64,000 nt of DNA. Origin: Actinomycetota bacterium. GTDB taxonomy: Bacteria > Actinomycetota > Acidimicrobiia > Acidimicrobiales > Iamiaceae. The position numbers and the translations under genes are program-made. The notes under the pieces were generated by a model. That model did not search any database and had not been told where the DNA came from. It worked only from the letters and a program-made list of their open reading frames with translations. The DNA lies in the NCBI GenBank assembly GCA_019639075.1, contig JAHBSO010000006.1:78101-142100 (forward strand), in the 5' to 3' direction. Of this stretch, positions 43,639-52,613 are shown one piece after another (position 1 is the first letter of the stretch; each line of letters starts with the position of its first letter).

Positions 43639-44325
43639 TCAGCCCGCCTCGGCGTCGGGCCACTCGAAGTTCTCCGGTGCCTGTCGGTACCACTCGTGCT
43701 CTTCATGAGGGCTCTGGGTGACCGATGTGTCCAATGCCTCGGCGTACGCGTCGATCCCGATGATCAGGTCGCCGGAACAGGTGAAGCCGATGTCGTCGCA
43801 GGTCGTGCCGGCGGTGGCCTGGGTGAGGCCGCCGGTCCAGTAGAGGGTGACGGGGACGTCGGGATCACCGGCGCAGCCCTCGACCGCCTCGTCGGGCACC
43901 GGGTCGTCGATCACCACGCCGACCAGCCGGTCGTCCAAGGTCTCGCCGGCGCAGTAGAGCGCCCCGACCGCGGCACCGCCGTTGCTGAAGCCGTTCAGGA
44001 TCACCTCGGTGCAACCGACGGCGTCGATCCAGGAGTCGATGCTCAGGGTGGCCGAAGCGAGCTCGTCCGGTGTGGCGTACACCCACTGGAATCCGCCGTC
44101 GTAGGTGTCGTTGCCCGTGGGCGACACCTCGGCGTAGGTGCCGTGGTCGACCGGTTCGGCCCCCTGCTCGCTGCGGCCGTGCACCCTGACCAGGCACCGA
44201 TCGTTGCGCACGGTGGACCGTTCGGGCGCCGTCACCGCGGTCGGCTCCTCGTCGGAGGACGAGCACGCTCCCCCGACGAGTGCGGAGAGTGCGACGAGCG
44301 GGACGGTGATCGCTCGGAGGCCCAT
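43639..44325 (-). CDS. lipoprotein with alpha/beta-hydrolase-like nucleophile elbow
   Basis: A 228-residue secreted protein with a signal peptide and lipobox LVGGAC (Cys23), then a Ser/Glu-rich linker. The core VILNGFSNGGAAVGALYCAG fits a GxSxG elbow, with VVIDDP after it and a C-terminal His in QSPHEEHEWYR that could complete a triad. Six or more Cys suggest disulfides. It sits upstream of the NRPS on the same strand with 78 bp between, so its link to the assembly line is uncertain. ATG 44325 is chosen because the signal peptide begins here and TAACCT lies 8 nt upstream. Confidence 0.72.
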   Translation of the reverse strand: MGLRAITVPLVALSALVGGACSSSDEEPTAVTAPERSTVRNDRCLVRVHGRSEQGAEPVDHGTYAEVSPTGNDTYDGGFQWVYATPDELASATLSIDSWIDAVGCTEVILNGFSNGGAAVGALYCAGETLDDRLVGVVIDDPVPDEAVEGCAGDPDVPVTLYWTGGLTQATAGTTCDDIGFTCSGDLIIGIDAYAEALDTSVTQSPHEEHEWYRQAPENFEWPDAEAG

Positions 44326-44333
44326 GCGGAGCG

Positions 44334-44339
44334 AGGTTA
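44334..44339 (-). promoter_or_regulatory. -10 hexamer of the lipoprotein gene
   Basis: TAACCT on the minus strand ends 8 nt before ATG 44325, matching the leaderless pattern in this window. Confidence 0.4.
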
Positions 44340-44499
44340 GTGCGCTGGGAGGAGGGCACTTCCGCGCCGCCGGGACCACGGGAGCGGCGAGGAGATCGTG
44401 CCGTTCGCCGGAGCGCGTGCGCGCGGTGCGTGACCCCTGGCGGATTTCCACGACGTGCCGTAGCCTTCGCCTCCACGTCGAGGACGGGGGAAACGTCGG

Positions 44500-45177
44500 G
44501 TGGGAGTCGAGGAGTTGGCAGGGCGGGTCCGCAGCCGGGTCGCCGATCCGACGAACAAGCAGTCGATCGGGTCCCGCATGCGGAGTCGACGATGGGGATG
44601 GCTCTACGACCGGTTCCCCGACCTGGGATCGATGCGCGTGCTCGACCTCGGGGGCACGACCGACCACTGGCTCGGACTCCCGGTGCGGCCCGAGCACCTC
44701 ACGATCCTCAACGTGTACGAGCAGGAGTGCGACGACCCGGCGATCGACGTCCTCGTCGGCGACGCGTGCGACCCGGTGGGAGCGGTCGGAGGTCGGTCGT
44801 TCGACCTCGTCTACTCGAACTCGGTGATCGAGCACGTCGGCGGTCACCAACGGCGGGAGCTGTTCGCCCAGGCCGTGCGCGACCTCGCGCCGAGCCACTG
44901 GGTGCAGACGCCGTACCGGTACTTCCCGATCGAGCCGCACTGGCTGTTCCCGGGGTTCCAGTTCCTGCCGGTGGCGGTGCGGGCCCGCATCACCCGGAGG
45001 TGGCCGTTCGGGTTCAACCAGCGAGCCGGGTCCGAAGCCGTCGACGTCGTCCTCTCCACCGAGTTGATCGACAAGACCCAGATGCGCCACCTGTTCCCGG
45101 ATTCGGCCCTGGTGGTCGAGCGGGCCGCCGGCCTGCCGAAGTCGCTGATCGCCACCGTCGGGGGCGGTTCGGGCTGA
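44500..45177 (+). CDS. SAM-dependent methyltransferase-like protein
   Basis: A 225-residue class I methyltransferase-like protein. Motif I reads MRVLDLGGTTDHWLG and the post-II acidic loop reads FDLVYSNSVIEHVGGHQ. The C-terminal half (QTPYRYFPIEPHWLFPGFQFLP) is typical of methyltransferase_11 proteins found in polysaccharide loci, which may modify a sugar or lipid carrier. GTG 44500 is preceded by a GGGGGAAA ribosome site. A TAGCCT at 44461-44466 could be its -10, giving a leader of under 30 nt. Confidence 0.78.
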   Translation: MGVEELAGRVRSRVADPTNKQSIGSRMRSRRWGWLYDRFPDLGSMRVLDLGGTTDHWLGLPVRPEHLTILNVYEQECDDPAIDVLVGDACDPVGAVGGRSFDLVYSNSVIEHVGGHQRRELFAQAVRDLAPSHWVQTPYRYFPIEPHWLFPGFQFLPVAVRARITRRWPFGFNQRAGSEAVDVVLSTELIDKTQMRHLFPDSALVVERAAGLPKSLIATVGGGSG

Positions 45178-45201
45178 CCCGGGGTCGGTTCGGGCCGATG
45201 G

Positions 45202-45207
45202 TAGGGT
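45202..45207 (+). promoter_or_regulatory. -10 hexamer upstream of the GT4 gene
   Basis: TAGGGT would start a transcript near 45214, about 45 nt before GTG 45260, which has GGGAG upstream. The nearer GTG at 45216 is out of frame with the gene. Confidence 0.35.
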
Positions 45208-45259
45208 CGGCGCCCGTGGTCGCCGGCTCGAAGCTCCCGTGCGGGCCGGGAGCACCTGC

Positions 45260-46462
45260 GTGAAGCTCGCGTACCTCTGCAACCAGTATCCGTCGCCGAG
45301 CCAGACGTTCATCCGCAGGGAGATCGCGGCGATCGAGGCCCGCGGCCAGGCGGTCGAGCGGTACAGCGTCCGTCCCGCGGGTGAGGTCGTCGACCCCGAC
45401 GACCGGGCCGAGCGGGACCGCACCCGCACGGTGCTGGGATCCGGTGCCGGGCGGCGTCTGGTCGGTGCCGTCGTGGCGGTCGCGCTCGGTCGGCCCGGGC
45501 GGTTCGCCAGCGCCCTGCGCACGGCGTGGGGTCTCGGGCGCGGCAACGGGCGGGGGCGTTCGATCCAGCTCGTCTACCTCGCCGAGGCCTGCGTGCTGGT
45601 GAGTTGGTTCGAAGCCGAGGGGATCGACCACGTCCACTCCCACTTCGGCACCAACGGCCCGATGGTCGCGCTCCTCGTGCAGGAGCTCGGCGGTCCCGGC
45701 TTCAGCTTCACGGTGCACGGGCCCGAGGAGTTCGACCGTCCCGAGGCGCTCCACCTCCGCGAGAAGGTGGCTTCCGCCCGGTTCGTCGTGGCCATCAGCA
45801 GCTTCGGTCGCAGCCAGCTCATGCGCTGGTCGGCCCGGGACGACTGGCGGAAGGTCCACGTCGTCCGGTGCGGGCTCGACCGCGCATACGTCGACGCCGA
45901 ACCGACGCCCGTGCCCGACGTGCCGAGGTTCGTCTGCATCGGGCGCCTGGGCGAGCAGAAGGGCCAGCTGGTGCTGATCGAGGCCCTCGCCCGCCTGCGT
46001 CGGGACGGGGTCGACGTCAGGGTCGTGCTGGCCGGCGAGGGCGAGATGCGCGACGCGATCGAGGCCGCGATCGTGCGGCACGACCTCGGATCCTGCGTGG
46101 AGGTCACCGGCTGGGTCGACAACGCGCGGGTCCGGGCCGAGCTGGAGCGGTCGCGGGCGATGCTGCTGCCGAGCTTCGCCGAGGGACTGCCGATCGCGAT
46201 CATGGAGGCGCTGGCGTTGGGGCGGCCGGTGATCACGACCTCGATCGCCGGGATCCCGGAGCTGGTCGACGAGACCTGCGGGTGGATCGTGCCGGCGGGG
46301 TCGGTCGACCGACTGGCCGGGGCCATGCGCTCGGCGCTCGACGCGACGCCCGCCGAGCTGCAGCGCAAGGGCGAGGAGGGCCGCCGTCGGGTGCTCGCCG
46401 CCCACGACGTCGACCGCTCGGCCGAAGCGCTCGTGGCCCTCTTCGCCACCGCGACCACCTGA
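45260..46462 (+). CDS. glycosyltransferase family 4 (GT-B fold)
   Basis: A 400-residue GT4 enzyme. It opens KLAYLCNQYPSPSQTFIRREI, the acceptor-side signature of exopolysaccharide transferases. HSHFGTNGP and FTVHGPEEFDRP follow, and the C-terminal donor domain carries CIGRLGEQKGQ, LAGEGEMRD and the EGLPIAIMEALALGRPVI acid motif. It transfers a nucleotide-sugar residue to a growing lipid-linked chain at the cytosolic membrane face. A hairpin repeat separates it from the convergent GT2 gene. Confidence 0.88.
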   Translation: MKLAYLCNQYPSPSQTFIRREIAAIEARGQAVERYSVRPAGEVVDPDDRAERDRTRTVLGSGAGRRLVGAVVAVALGRPGRFASALRTAWGLGRGNGRGRSIQLVYLAEACVLVSWFEAEGIDHVHSHFGTNGPMVALLVQELGGPGFSFTVHGPEEFDRPEALHLREKVASARFVVAISSFGRSQLMRWSARDDWRKVHVVRCGLDRAYVDAEPTPVPDVPRFVCIGRLGEQKGQLVLIEALARLRRDGVDVRVVLAGEGEMRDAIEAAIVRHDLGSCVEVTGWVDNARVRAELERSRAMLLPSFAEGLPIAIMEALALGRPVITTSIAGIPELVDETCGWIVPAGSVDRLAGAMRSALDATPAELQRKGEEGRRRVLAAHDVDRSAEALVALFATATT

Positions 46463-46463
46463 A

Positions 46464-46492
46464 GCACGTTCGGGGTCGGACCCCGACCGTGC
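46464..46492. terminator. bidirectional hairpin (repeat family A) between convergent genes
   Basis: Arms GCACG-T-TCGGGGTC and GACCCCGA-C-CGTGC pair around a single G with one internal mismatch, forming a 13-bp stem. It begins 1 bp after the GT4 stop and lies 11 bp from the GT2 stop. No T-tract follows on either strand. Related copies are at 62655-62790 and 5464-5484. Confidence 0.7.
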
Positions 46493-46503
46493 GCGTCGCG
46501 GGC

Positions 46504-47394
46504 TCAGCGGGAGGAGTCGTCGCGGTCCCAGGTGGCGTCGGTGCGGACGGCCCGACGGCGGCCGGCGGCGACGACGGCGACGTAGGCCAGCGCGTGGGGC
46601 GCCAACCACGGCCGGCGCAGCACGAGGCGGGCGAGGGCCTCGCCGGTGGCGCGACCGGAGGTGGAGAAGTCGGCGTGGTCGGCCGGCGCGACCGCGGCGA
46701 GCTCGTCGTTGCCGCGAGCCACGCGGGTGCGGACCCGCACGAGGTTCTCGGTGTCGGCGGGGGTGCGCACGACGAACGTCCCGGCGGTGGTGAGGCGCTC
46801 CGAGGGTGCGAAGGAACGCTGGACGAAGAGGTCGTCGGCGGTGATGTCGGGGAAGTCGCCGAACCGGCGACGACCGGCCTCGGAGATGCCGTACACGCCG
46901 AGCCCGATCAGCCCGTCGGCCACGTACGGGAGGCGGCGGAACACCTCGTAGTAGGCCCGCACCACGACGGAGGATCCGCTGGTGTCGAAGCGAACGTGGG
47001 GCGCGGCGACGACGGCGTCCGGCCCCGACAGCGCCTCGACCATGGCCGACAGCGCGCCAGGGCCGAGCACGATGTCGGCATCGAGGTAGATCCGCGGGAA
47101 CGCGGTGCAGGCCTCGTCGCCCGCGTTGAGCGCGGCGATCTTCGACGGCGCGTCGAGCTCCAGGACGGTGAGGCCCGGGACGGCGGTGGCGCGTGCGACC
47201 TCGGCGGTGCGATCGGTGCACCCGTTGGCGGCCACGACGACCTCCATCGGCCGTCCCGCCGCGGCGTCGGCGAGGGCGACGAGGCAGTCGACGATGACGG
47301 TCTCCTCGTCGTGGGCGGGGATGACCACCGAGCACCAGGGCGCCGTCGTCGACGACCGATCGACCGGTGGCGGGATCGTCCCGTCGTCCTGCAT
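46504..47394 (-). CDS. glycosyltransferase family 2
   Basis: A 296-residue GT-A enzyme. Its motifs are CSVVIPAHDEETVIVDCL, VVVAANGCTDRTAEVA, the metal-binding YLDADIVLG (DxD), and a middle segment with FGDFPDITADDLFV containing the ED-like catalytic acids. A C-terminal hydrophobic segment (APHALAYVAVVAA) may tether it to the membrane. It converges on the GT4 gene and is divergent from the small membrane-anchored protein. Confidence 0.87.
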   Translation of the reverse strand: MQDDGTIPPPVDRSSTTAPWCSVVIPAHDEETVIVDCLVALADAAAGRPMEVVVAANGCTDRTAEVARATAVPGLTVLELDAPSKIAALNAGDEACTAFPRIYLDADIVLGPGALSAMVEALSGPDAVVAAPHVRFDTSGSSVVVRAYYEVFRRLPYVADGLIGLGVYGISEAGRRRFGDFPDITADDLFVQRSFAPSERLTTAGTFVVRTPADTENLVRVRTRVARGNDELAAVAPADHADFSTSGRATGEALARLVLRRPWLAPHALAYVAVVAAGRRRAVRTDATWDRDDSSR

Positions 47395-47518
47395 CCGCCC
47401 CCTCGGCGCTGCGTCATCGTCGTTGATCCCGATGGCGGTCGACAGTAGTGCCCGGTCCCGGGCGCGCCGGCCGCCGGCGCGGACCTCGGTACGCTCGGTC
47501 GGCGATCGGAGGTCGTTG

Positions 47519-48196
47519 GTGAAGGAGTTCCTCAGGCGACAGGGCTGGTTCGCCGCGGTGATCGGCGTGGTCCTCGTCGTGGCGGTCGGCGTCGCGGTCG
47601 TGGTGATCGCGAACGGCGGTGGGGATGCCGATGCCGATCAGGACGCCCTGTTCGACCAGTCGGCGTCCGGCACCGCCGGCGCGGCTGGATCCGCGTGCGC
47701 CTCGGTGCACGCCGGCCACAACGTGATGATGTGGGACTCCACCATGGCCGACGAGATGGTGGAGGCCGACTGCGGCTGGCCCTACGAACCGTTCAACGTG
47801 CCGACCGACGGCGGCGAGGTCGACCCGGCACTCGACGCCGCGCCGTTCGAGCCCCACCTCTACGCCGACCTGTGGAGCTTCTTCTCGTCCGACGTCGGCG
47901 CGACCTGCACGATCGGCCCGCTCTTCGAGGAGGTCGAGGGGTTGGTGTTCGGCTTCCGCTACGAGCTGGCCACCGACGCCTGCTCCGAGGCGGGCGAGGG
48001 CGACGTCGTGATCGCGGCCCGGGAGTACGCGTCGCGCGGCTTGCGCGACGCGGCGGCCCACGAGGCCGAGGGCGACGCGGTGGTCGTGTTGGGCCGGTGG
48101 ACGATCACCGTCGACGGCCCGGACGCCGTCGTGGCGTCGACGGTGGACGGGCTCGTCGACATGGGCGCGGTCACGGTCGCCGGACGGGGCTCGTGA
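47519..48196 (+). CDS. membrane-anchored protein of unknown function in polysaccharide locus
   Basis: A 225-residue protein not recognised. Residues about 12-33 form a single transmembrane helix (WFAAVIGVVLVVAVGVAVVV), followed by an acidic linker and an extracytoplasmic domain with five Cys (SACASVHAG, VEADCGWPY, GATCTIGP, TDACSEAG), hinting at disulfides. GGAGG stands 6 nt before GTG 47519. Its TGA overlaps the GTG of the O-antigen-ligase-like gene, so it is probably an accessory of polymerisation or ligation. Confidence 0.7.
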   Translation: MKEFLRRQGWFAAVIGVVLVVAVGVAVVVIANGGGDADADQDALFDQSASGTAGAAGSACASVHAGHNVMMWDSTMADEMVEADCGWPYEPFNVPTDGGEVDPALDAAPFEPHLYADLWSFFSSDVGATCTIGPLFEEVEGLVFGFRYELATDACSEAGEGDVVIAAREYASRGLRDAAAHEAEGDAVVVLGRWTITVDGPDAVVASTVDGLVDMGAVTVAGRGS

Positions 48197-49533
48197 CCAC
48201 GGTCGCCCGGCGCCGAACGCCCGAGCGCGGTGCCCCGGTCGACTTCACGACGCTCCGTCGCCCGATGGTCGACGTGCTCGCCCCCGCGGTCCTCGTGGCG
48301 TGGCTGGTCATCTACTTCGAGCCGTTCCTGCTCCGGTTCCCGCTCCCGGGCGCCGCATCGTCGGTCCTGTTCCCGGCGATGTGCGTTGTCACCCTGCTGC
48401 TCACGCCGAAGGAGCGGATCCGGTCGGTCCCGGTGCTCTGGTCGCTCCTGCTCGTCGTGGTCGTCCTGGCGCTGAGCGTCCTCTGGACCGAGGACCCGGG
48501 TGCCACCCTCTTCCGGATCCGGGCCGACCTGCCGGGCACCCTCCTCGTCGCCGCCGTCGCCGGGACGATGCCGCCGACGAAGGTCGTGCGGACGCTCGCG
48601 CTCGCGTCGACGGCGATCGCCGCGATCAGCCTGCTCGCGTCGTTGGGCCTCACCGAGTCCCGCGAGGCGCCGTTCGACGAGGCCTACCTGGGCGTCCAGA
48701 ACGGCTTCCGGGGCCTGTTCATCCACAAGAACGAGCTCGGGATGTTCCTGGTCTACGGGCTGTGCGCGGTGCTCGTGCAGCCCAAGTCGTCGTCGCGCAC
48801 CGCGGCGATCGTCGTGCACCTGGTGACGATCCTCGGCACCCGCTCGGCGTCGGTCGGCGGTGGTCTGCTCGCCGTGGCGTTCGTCTGGTTGTGGCTGTCG
48901 GCCCTGCGCCGGCAGGAGAAGCCCCGTGAGCGGACCTTCCTGCTCGTGATGTCGATCGCGAGCGCGGTGCTGGGCGTGCTGCTCGTCCTGGGCCTGCTCC
49001 CGGTGCTCCTCGACCTGTACGACAAGGACGTCACCTTCAGCGGCCGGACCTTCATCTGGGCCGCGTCGTTGGACGCGATCCGAGATCGACCGTGGCTCGG
49101 CTACGGCATGGCCGGGATCTGGATGGACGAGACGAACCCGGTGACCGCCGACCTCCACGCCCGCATCGGGTTCAAGGCCGCGCACGCGCACAACGGGGCC
49201 CTCGACCTGACCCTGCAGGTCGGTCTCGTCGGCCTGGCGGCGTACACGACGCTCGTGTGGCAGGCGCTGCGAGGCGCGGTCCGGGCCATGGCCCACCGAT
49301 CGACGGCCGCGGTGGGACAGTGGGCGGTGCTGGTGGTGTCGTCGCTGCTCCTCATGTCGATCGCGGAGAACGTCTTCCTCGGCCCCTACCTCGGCCTGCT
49401 GGCCGTGGTCGCCACGGTGGCCGGCAAGGCCGCCATCGAGGGCGATCCCCTCGGGTCCCGTCGTCCCGCCTACCGGCGACTCCTCCACGGCACCCGGGTG
49501 GATCCGGGGTCCGAGGCCTCGCTGTGGGCGTGA
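48193..49533 (+). CDS. O-antigen ligase/polymerase family protein (Wzy/WaaL-like)
   Basis: A 446-residue integral membrane protein with about ten to twelve hydrophobic helices. The family's large loop and motif GLFIHKNELGMFLVY and the later FKAAHAHNGALD (His preceding the Wzy_C region) are present. Such proteins polymerise lipid-linked repeat units or ligate chains to an acceptor outside the membrane. It overlaps the preceding gene by GTGA and is followed by WecG/TagA-like and GT2 genes with their own promoters. Confidence 0.85.
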   Translation: MTTVARRRTPERGAPVDFTTLRRPMVDVLAPAVLVAWLVIYFEPFLLRFPLPGAASSVLFPAMCVVTLLLTPKERIRSVPVLWSLLLVVVVLALSVLWTEDPGATLFRIRADLPGTLLVAAVAGTMPPTKVVRTLALASTAIAAISLLASLGLTESREAPFDEAYLGVQNGFRGLFIHKNELGMFLVYGLCAVLVQPKSSSRTAAIVVHLVTILGTRSASVGGGLLAVAFVWLWLSALRRQEKPRERTFLLVMSIASAVLGVLLVLGLLPVLLDLYDKDVTFSGRTFIWAASLDAIRDRPWLGYGMAGIWMDETNPVTADLHARIGFKAAHAHNGALDLTLQVGLVGLAAYTTLVWQALRGAVRAMAHRSTAAVGQWAVLVVSSLLLMSIAENVFLGPYLGLLAVVATVAGKAAIEGDPLGSRRPAYRRLLHGTRVDPGSEASLWA

Positions 49534-49555
49534 TCGACCGGTGAACGACGGTGCC

Positions 49556-49561
49556 TATGCT
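49556..49561 (+). promoter_or_regulatory. -10 hexamer of the WecG/TagA-like gene, leaderless
   Basis: TATGCT stands 6 nt before ATG 49568. This spacing is why ATG 49568 is preferred over the in-frame GTG at 49541. Confidence 0.5.
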
Positions 49562-49567
49562 CGGGCG

Positions 49568-50383
49568 ATGCCACGGGACGACGCGCGGAAGGCCCCGGGG
49601 CTGGCCACGGTCGACCTGTTCGGACTCGACTTCGTCAGCGACGCGTCGATCGACGACGTGGCCGACGCGCTGGTCGCGGACGATCGGGCCACGGCCGGGT
49701 GGTCCTGCGTGGCCACGCCGAACGTCGACCACATCGTCCGGTACCGGCGCCACCCACCCGACCGCGAGGTGGCGGAGTCGGCGTCGGTCGTGCTCCCCGA
49801 CGGGATGCCGATCGTCTGGACCAGCCGCCTGGTCGGTCGACCGATCCGCCGACGGCTGGCGGGGAGCGACCTGTTCACCGCGCTGTGGCGGCGGATCGTC
49901 GCCGAGCAGGTGCCGGCGACCGTCGTCGCCGCGAGCCAGGACGTCGCCGACCGCCTCCTCGCCGAGGACCCCGCCGTCGGGATCGTCGTCCCGCCGATGT
50001 TCGACCTCGATCGGCCCGACCAGGTCGCGCCGGTGGTGGACGACCTGGTCGCGACATGCGCGGGGAACGGATCGCGCTTCCTCCTGATCTGCATCTCGGC
50101 CGACAAGAGCCACCACCTCGCGGCCCGGCTCCACGAACGATGGGGCGACGCGCCGGGCACGCCCCACGTGCTCCTGCTGGGCGGGTCGGCCGACCTGTAC
50201 CTGGGGCTCAAGCCCCGCGCCCCCGAGTGGATGCAGCGCACCGGTCTCGAGTGGCTGCACCGCCTCGCCCAGGAGCCCCGCCGGCTCTTCCGTCGGTACC
50301 TCGTCGACGACGTCACCTTCCTCGGCGACGTGGGGCGGGAGTGGCGCCGGACCCGTCGGAGCGGCCCCGGGGACGACCGCTAG
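49568..50383 (+). CDS. WecG/TagA/CpsF family glycosyltransferase (GT26)
   Basis: A 271-residue GT26 enzyme. Family features are CVATPNVDHIVRYRRHP, LPDGMPIVW, GSDLFTALW, and the C-terminal hallmark RAPEWMQRTGLEWLHRLAQEPRRLFRRYL. Members transfer ManNAc or a related sugar to undecaprenyl-linked GlcNAc early in teichoic acid or exopolysaccharide assembly. The C-terminal Arg/Trp-rich tail is the membrane-association segment. It probably adds the second sugar of the repeat unit. Confidence 0.88.
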   Translation: MPRDDARKAPGLATVDLFGLDFVSDASIDDVADALVADDRATAGWSCVATPNVDHIVRYRRHPPDREVAESASVVLPDGMPIVWTSRLVGRPIRRRLAGSDLFTALWRRIVAEQVPATVVAASQDVADRLLAEDPAVGIVVPPMFDLDRPDQVAPVVDDLVATCAGNGSRFLLICISADKSHHLAARLHERWGDAPGTPHVLLLGGSADLYLGLKPRAPEWMQRTGLEWLHRLAQEPRRLFRRYLVDDVTFLGDVGREWRRTRRSGPGDDR

Positions 50384-50386
50384 CGT
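50381..50386 (+). promoter_or_regulatory. -10 hexamer formed over the WecG/TagA stop codon
   Basis: TAGCGT begins with the TAG stop of the preceding gene and ends 7 nt before ATG 50394, matching the leaderless pattern. Confidence 0.35.
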
Positions 50387-50393
50387 CGTGCCG

Positions 50394-51338
50394 ATGGATC
50401 CGGGCACCGACGGCGGCGACGCGACGTCCGACGGCCCGACCGTCGCCGTCTGCATCTGCACGTACCGCCGACCGGAGGTGCTGCGCCGGCTCCTCGATCG
50501 GCTGGTCGACGACGTCGCCGACCTGGGTCACCGGGCGCGCGTCGGGGTGGTTGTGGTCGACGACGACCCGGACCGGTCGGCCACGCCGGTGCTCGACGAG
50601 TTCGAGGGCCGCTTCGAGCTCGGGTTGCACGGCCGGACCTCCGGCCTCGGCGACATCTCCCGGGCCCGCAACCTCGCGATCGACACCGGGCGCGAGATCG
50701 GGGAGTGGCTGGCCATCGTCGACGACGACTGCCTGCCCGACGTCGGGTGGATCCGGAACCTGCTGGTCGTGCAGACGGCCACCGGCGCCGACTGCGTGTC
50801 GGGCGCCTGTCTCGACGAGGCCCCGGCCGGCGCCCCGGCGTGGCTGACCGAGGAGCCGTTCCTCGAGGTGCCCGCCGACCTGCCCGACGGCGCGCCGATC
50901 GAGATCGGCCACCTCAAGAACACCCTCGTGCGCTCGTCACTGGTCGGCCCGGGTCGGGTGCGGTTCCGCGACGAGTTGGGTGCCTCGACCGGCGGCGAGG
51001 ACGCGGTGTTCTTCTACGACCTCCACGACCGGGGCGTCACCCACGTGTTCGCGTCGCGGCCACTCGTCCGCGAGGTGGTGCCGGTCGACCGCACCACCTA
51101 CCGCTACCAGCTCCGCCGCGCCTACTGGTACGGCAACACCGAGGCCGTCACGAGCCTGTACCGGGGGAACGCGTCCCGGCTCCGGTTGGCCGCCGGCGGC
51201 GCGAAGCGCTCGCTCGTCGCGGTCCGGTGGTTGGTGCCGGCTCGGGGTCGGTGGTGGTGGCGCTACGGGATCGCGCAGCTAGCGAGCGGGTTCGGGCGCG
51301 TCCTCGGCACGGTCGGGGTCCGTCTCGACCACCACTGA
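50394..51338 (+). CDS. glycosyltransferase family 2
   Basis: A 314-residue GT-A transferase: VAVCICTYRRPEVLRRLL, VVVVDDDPDRSATPVL, the donor-metal motif LAIVDDDCLPD, and GGEDAVFFYDLHDRG as the acceptor-base region. A basic, Trp-rich C-terminus may associate with membrane. ATG 50394 is preferred to GTG 50388 from -10 spacing. The last 20 codons overlap the flippase gene on the other strand by 60 bp. Confidence 0.86.
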   Translation: MDPGTDGGDATSDGPTVAVCICTYRRPEVLRRLLDRLVDDVADLGHRARVGVVVVDDDPDRSATPVLDEFEGRFELGLHGRTSGLGDISRARNLAIDTGREIGEWLAIVDDDCLPDVGWIRNLLVVQTATGADCVSGACLDEAPAGAPAWLTEEPFLEVPADLPDGAPIEIGHLKNTLVRSSLVGPGRVRFRDELGASTGGEDAVFFYDLHDRGVTHVFASRPLVREVVPVDRTTYRYQLRRAYWYGNTEAVTSLYRGNASRLRLAAGGAKRSLVAVRWLVPARGRWWWRYGIAQLASGFGRVLGTVGVRLDHH

Positions 51339-52613
51339 CCGGGCCAGGTCGCGGTCCCGTTGCCGTTGGCAGTAGAGGAGCGCGGTCCACGTCATGACCA
51401 CCTGGAGGACCTCGGTGATCAGGGTGCCGATCAGCGCGCCGTGCCAGCCCCGCCCCGGGATGAGGATGAGGTAGAGCGTGACGCCGAAGGCCGCGTTGGC
51501 CACGACGATGGTCGTGCGGAGACCGGTGCGGCCGAGGCCGAGCAGCGCGTTGAGCGAGTACATGCCGAGGCCCCGGAGGAGCACGATCGGCGAGAGCCAG
51601 CGGGCCATCTCGACGGAGCCCTCGAACGACGAGCCCATGACGAGCGGGAAGATGGGCGCCGCGATGACCACGCCGATCGCGAACACGATCCCGTACAGCG
51701 CGGCGATCCCGCTGTAGCGCACCGCGAGCTTGAGGTAGTGCCGAGGTTCGTCCGACCGGGCGAGGAACCGCACGTGGGTGGTGTTGGCGAGCGCCCCGAG
51801 CGGCACCATGCCGAGCTGCACGATCCGGTACGCCGCACCGTAGAGCCCGGTGTCCTCGGTGTACTTGTACGACGCGAGTACGACCTTGTCGCCGTCGTTG
51901 CCGACCGCGTCCGCGGAGATGGCGGCCGAGAACACGAGGTTGGTCCGCACGTGGCTCGGGTGGATGCGGCCGGGCACGAGCGAGAAGCCGTAGCGCCGAC
52001 CGACGTTCTGGAGGGTGACGAGGCCGAGCAGCGCCGACCACGTGAGCTGGGCGATGCCGAGGTTGGCGACCGTGAGCGCCCCGGCGAGGAACAGCGCGAC
52101 GAGCATGACCGAGCGGCCGGCGACGAGCAGCAGGCGGACCTTCGCCGCGCCCTCGAACGACGTCTCGGCCTGGATGACGGTGGCCCCGACCAGCAGGACC
52201 GGCGTCGTCACCAGCTCGATGAGGACGATGGAGACGATCGCGACCGGGCCGAGGCCGCCGACGACGAAGAACGCGAACGCGCTGGCGCCGACCGAGAGCA
52301 CCCCGCCGAAGAGCAGGACGATCGACAGGCTGGAGCGAGCGGTCTCGGCGATGGGTTCGTCGCGGGCCACGGCGTGCTGGAGGAGCGCCATCACCACGCC
52401 CGACGACGACAGGGTGACGAGCGGGCTGATGACCGCGTAGAGCGAGACGTAGCCGCCGTAGCCGTCGACGCCGAGCGATCGTCCGAGCAGGAGGAACGCC
52501 AGCATGGTGCCGACGATGTTGCCGGTCTCGAGGGCCATCGCCCAGATCTGCTCGCTGGCTCCGGGTGTGCGGAGCTTGCGCAGCAGGGCGGAGGGGGACG
52601 GTCGGGCGCTCAT
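51279..52613 (-). CDS. polysaccharide flippase, Wzx/MOP family
   Basis: A 444-residue integral membrane protein with about 12-14 helices and the MOP layout: ALETGNIVGTMLAFLLLGRSLGVDG at the start, DKVVLASYKYTEDTGLYGAAYRIV in the middle. It would flip lipid-linked repeat units outward for the polymerase. ATG 52613 is preceded by GAGGTG. The 3' end overlaps the convergent GT2 gene by 60 bp, both reading frames being real, which is more than the usual few bases here. Confidence 0.87.
   Translation of the reverse strand: MSARPSPSALLRKLRTPGASEQIWAMALETGNIVGTMLAFLLLGRSLGVDGYGGYVSLYAVISPLVTLSSSGVVMALLQHAVARDEPIAETARSSLSIVLLFGGVLSVGASAFAFFVVGGLGPVAIVSIVLIELVTTPVLLVGATVIQAETSFEGAAKVRLLLVAGRSVMLVALFLAGALTVANLGIAQLTWSALLGLVTLQNVGRRYGFSLVPGRIHPSHVRTNLVFSAAISADAVGNDGDKVVLASYKYTEDTGLYGAAYRIVQLGMVPLGALANTTHVRFLARSDEPRHYLKLAVRYSGIAALYGIVFAIGVVIAAPIFPLVMGSSFEGSVEMARWLSPIVLLRGLGMYSLNALLGLGRTGLRTTIVVANAAFGVTLYLILIPGRGWHGALIGTLITEVLQVVMTWTALLYCQRQRDRDLARSVVVETDPDRAEDAPEPAR

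Noticed and set aside
45216..45259. GTG at 45216 as start of the GT4 gene
   Set aside because: Although 8 nt after a TAGGGT hexamer, it is not in frame with the glycosyltransferase; GTG 45260 with GGGAG upstream gives the family N-terminus.
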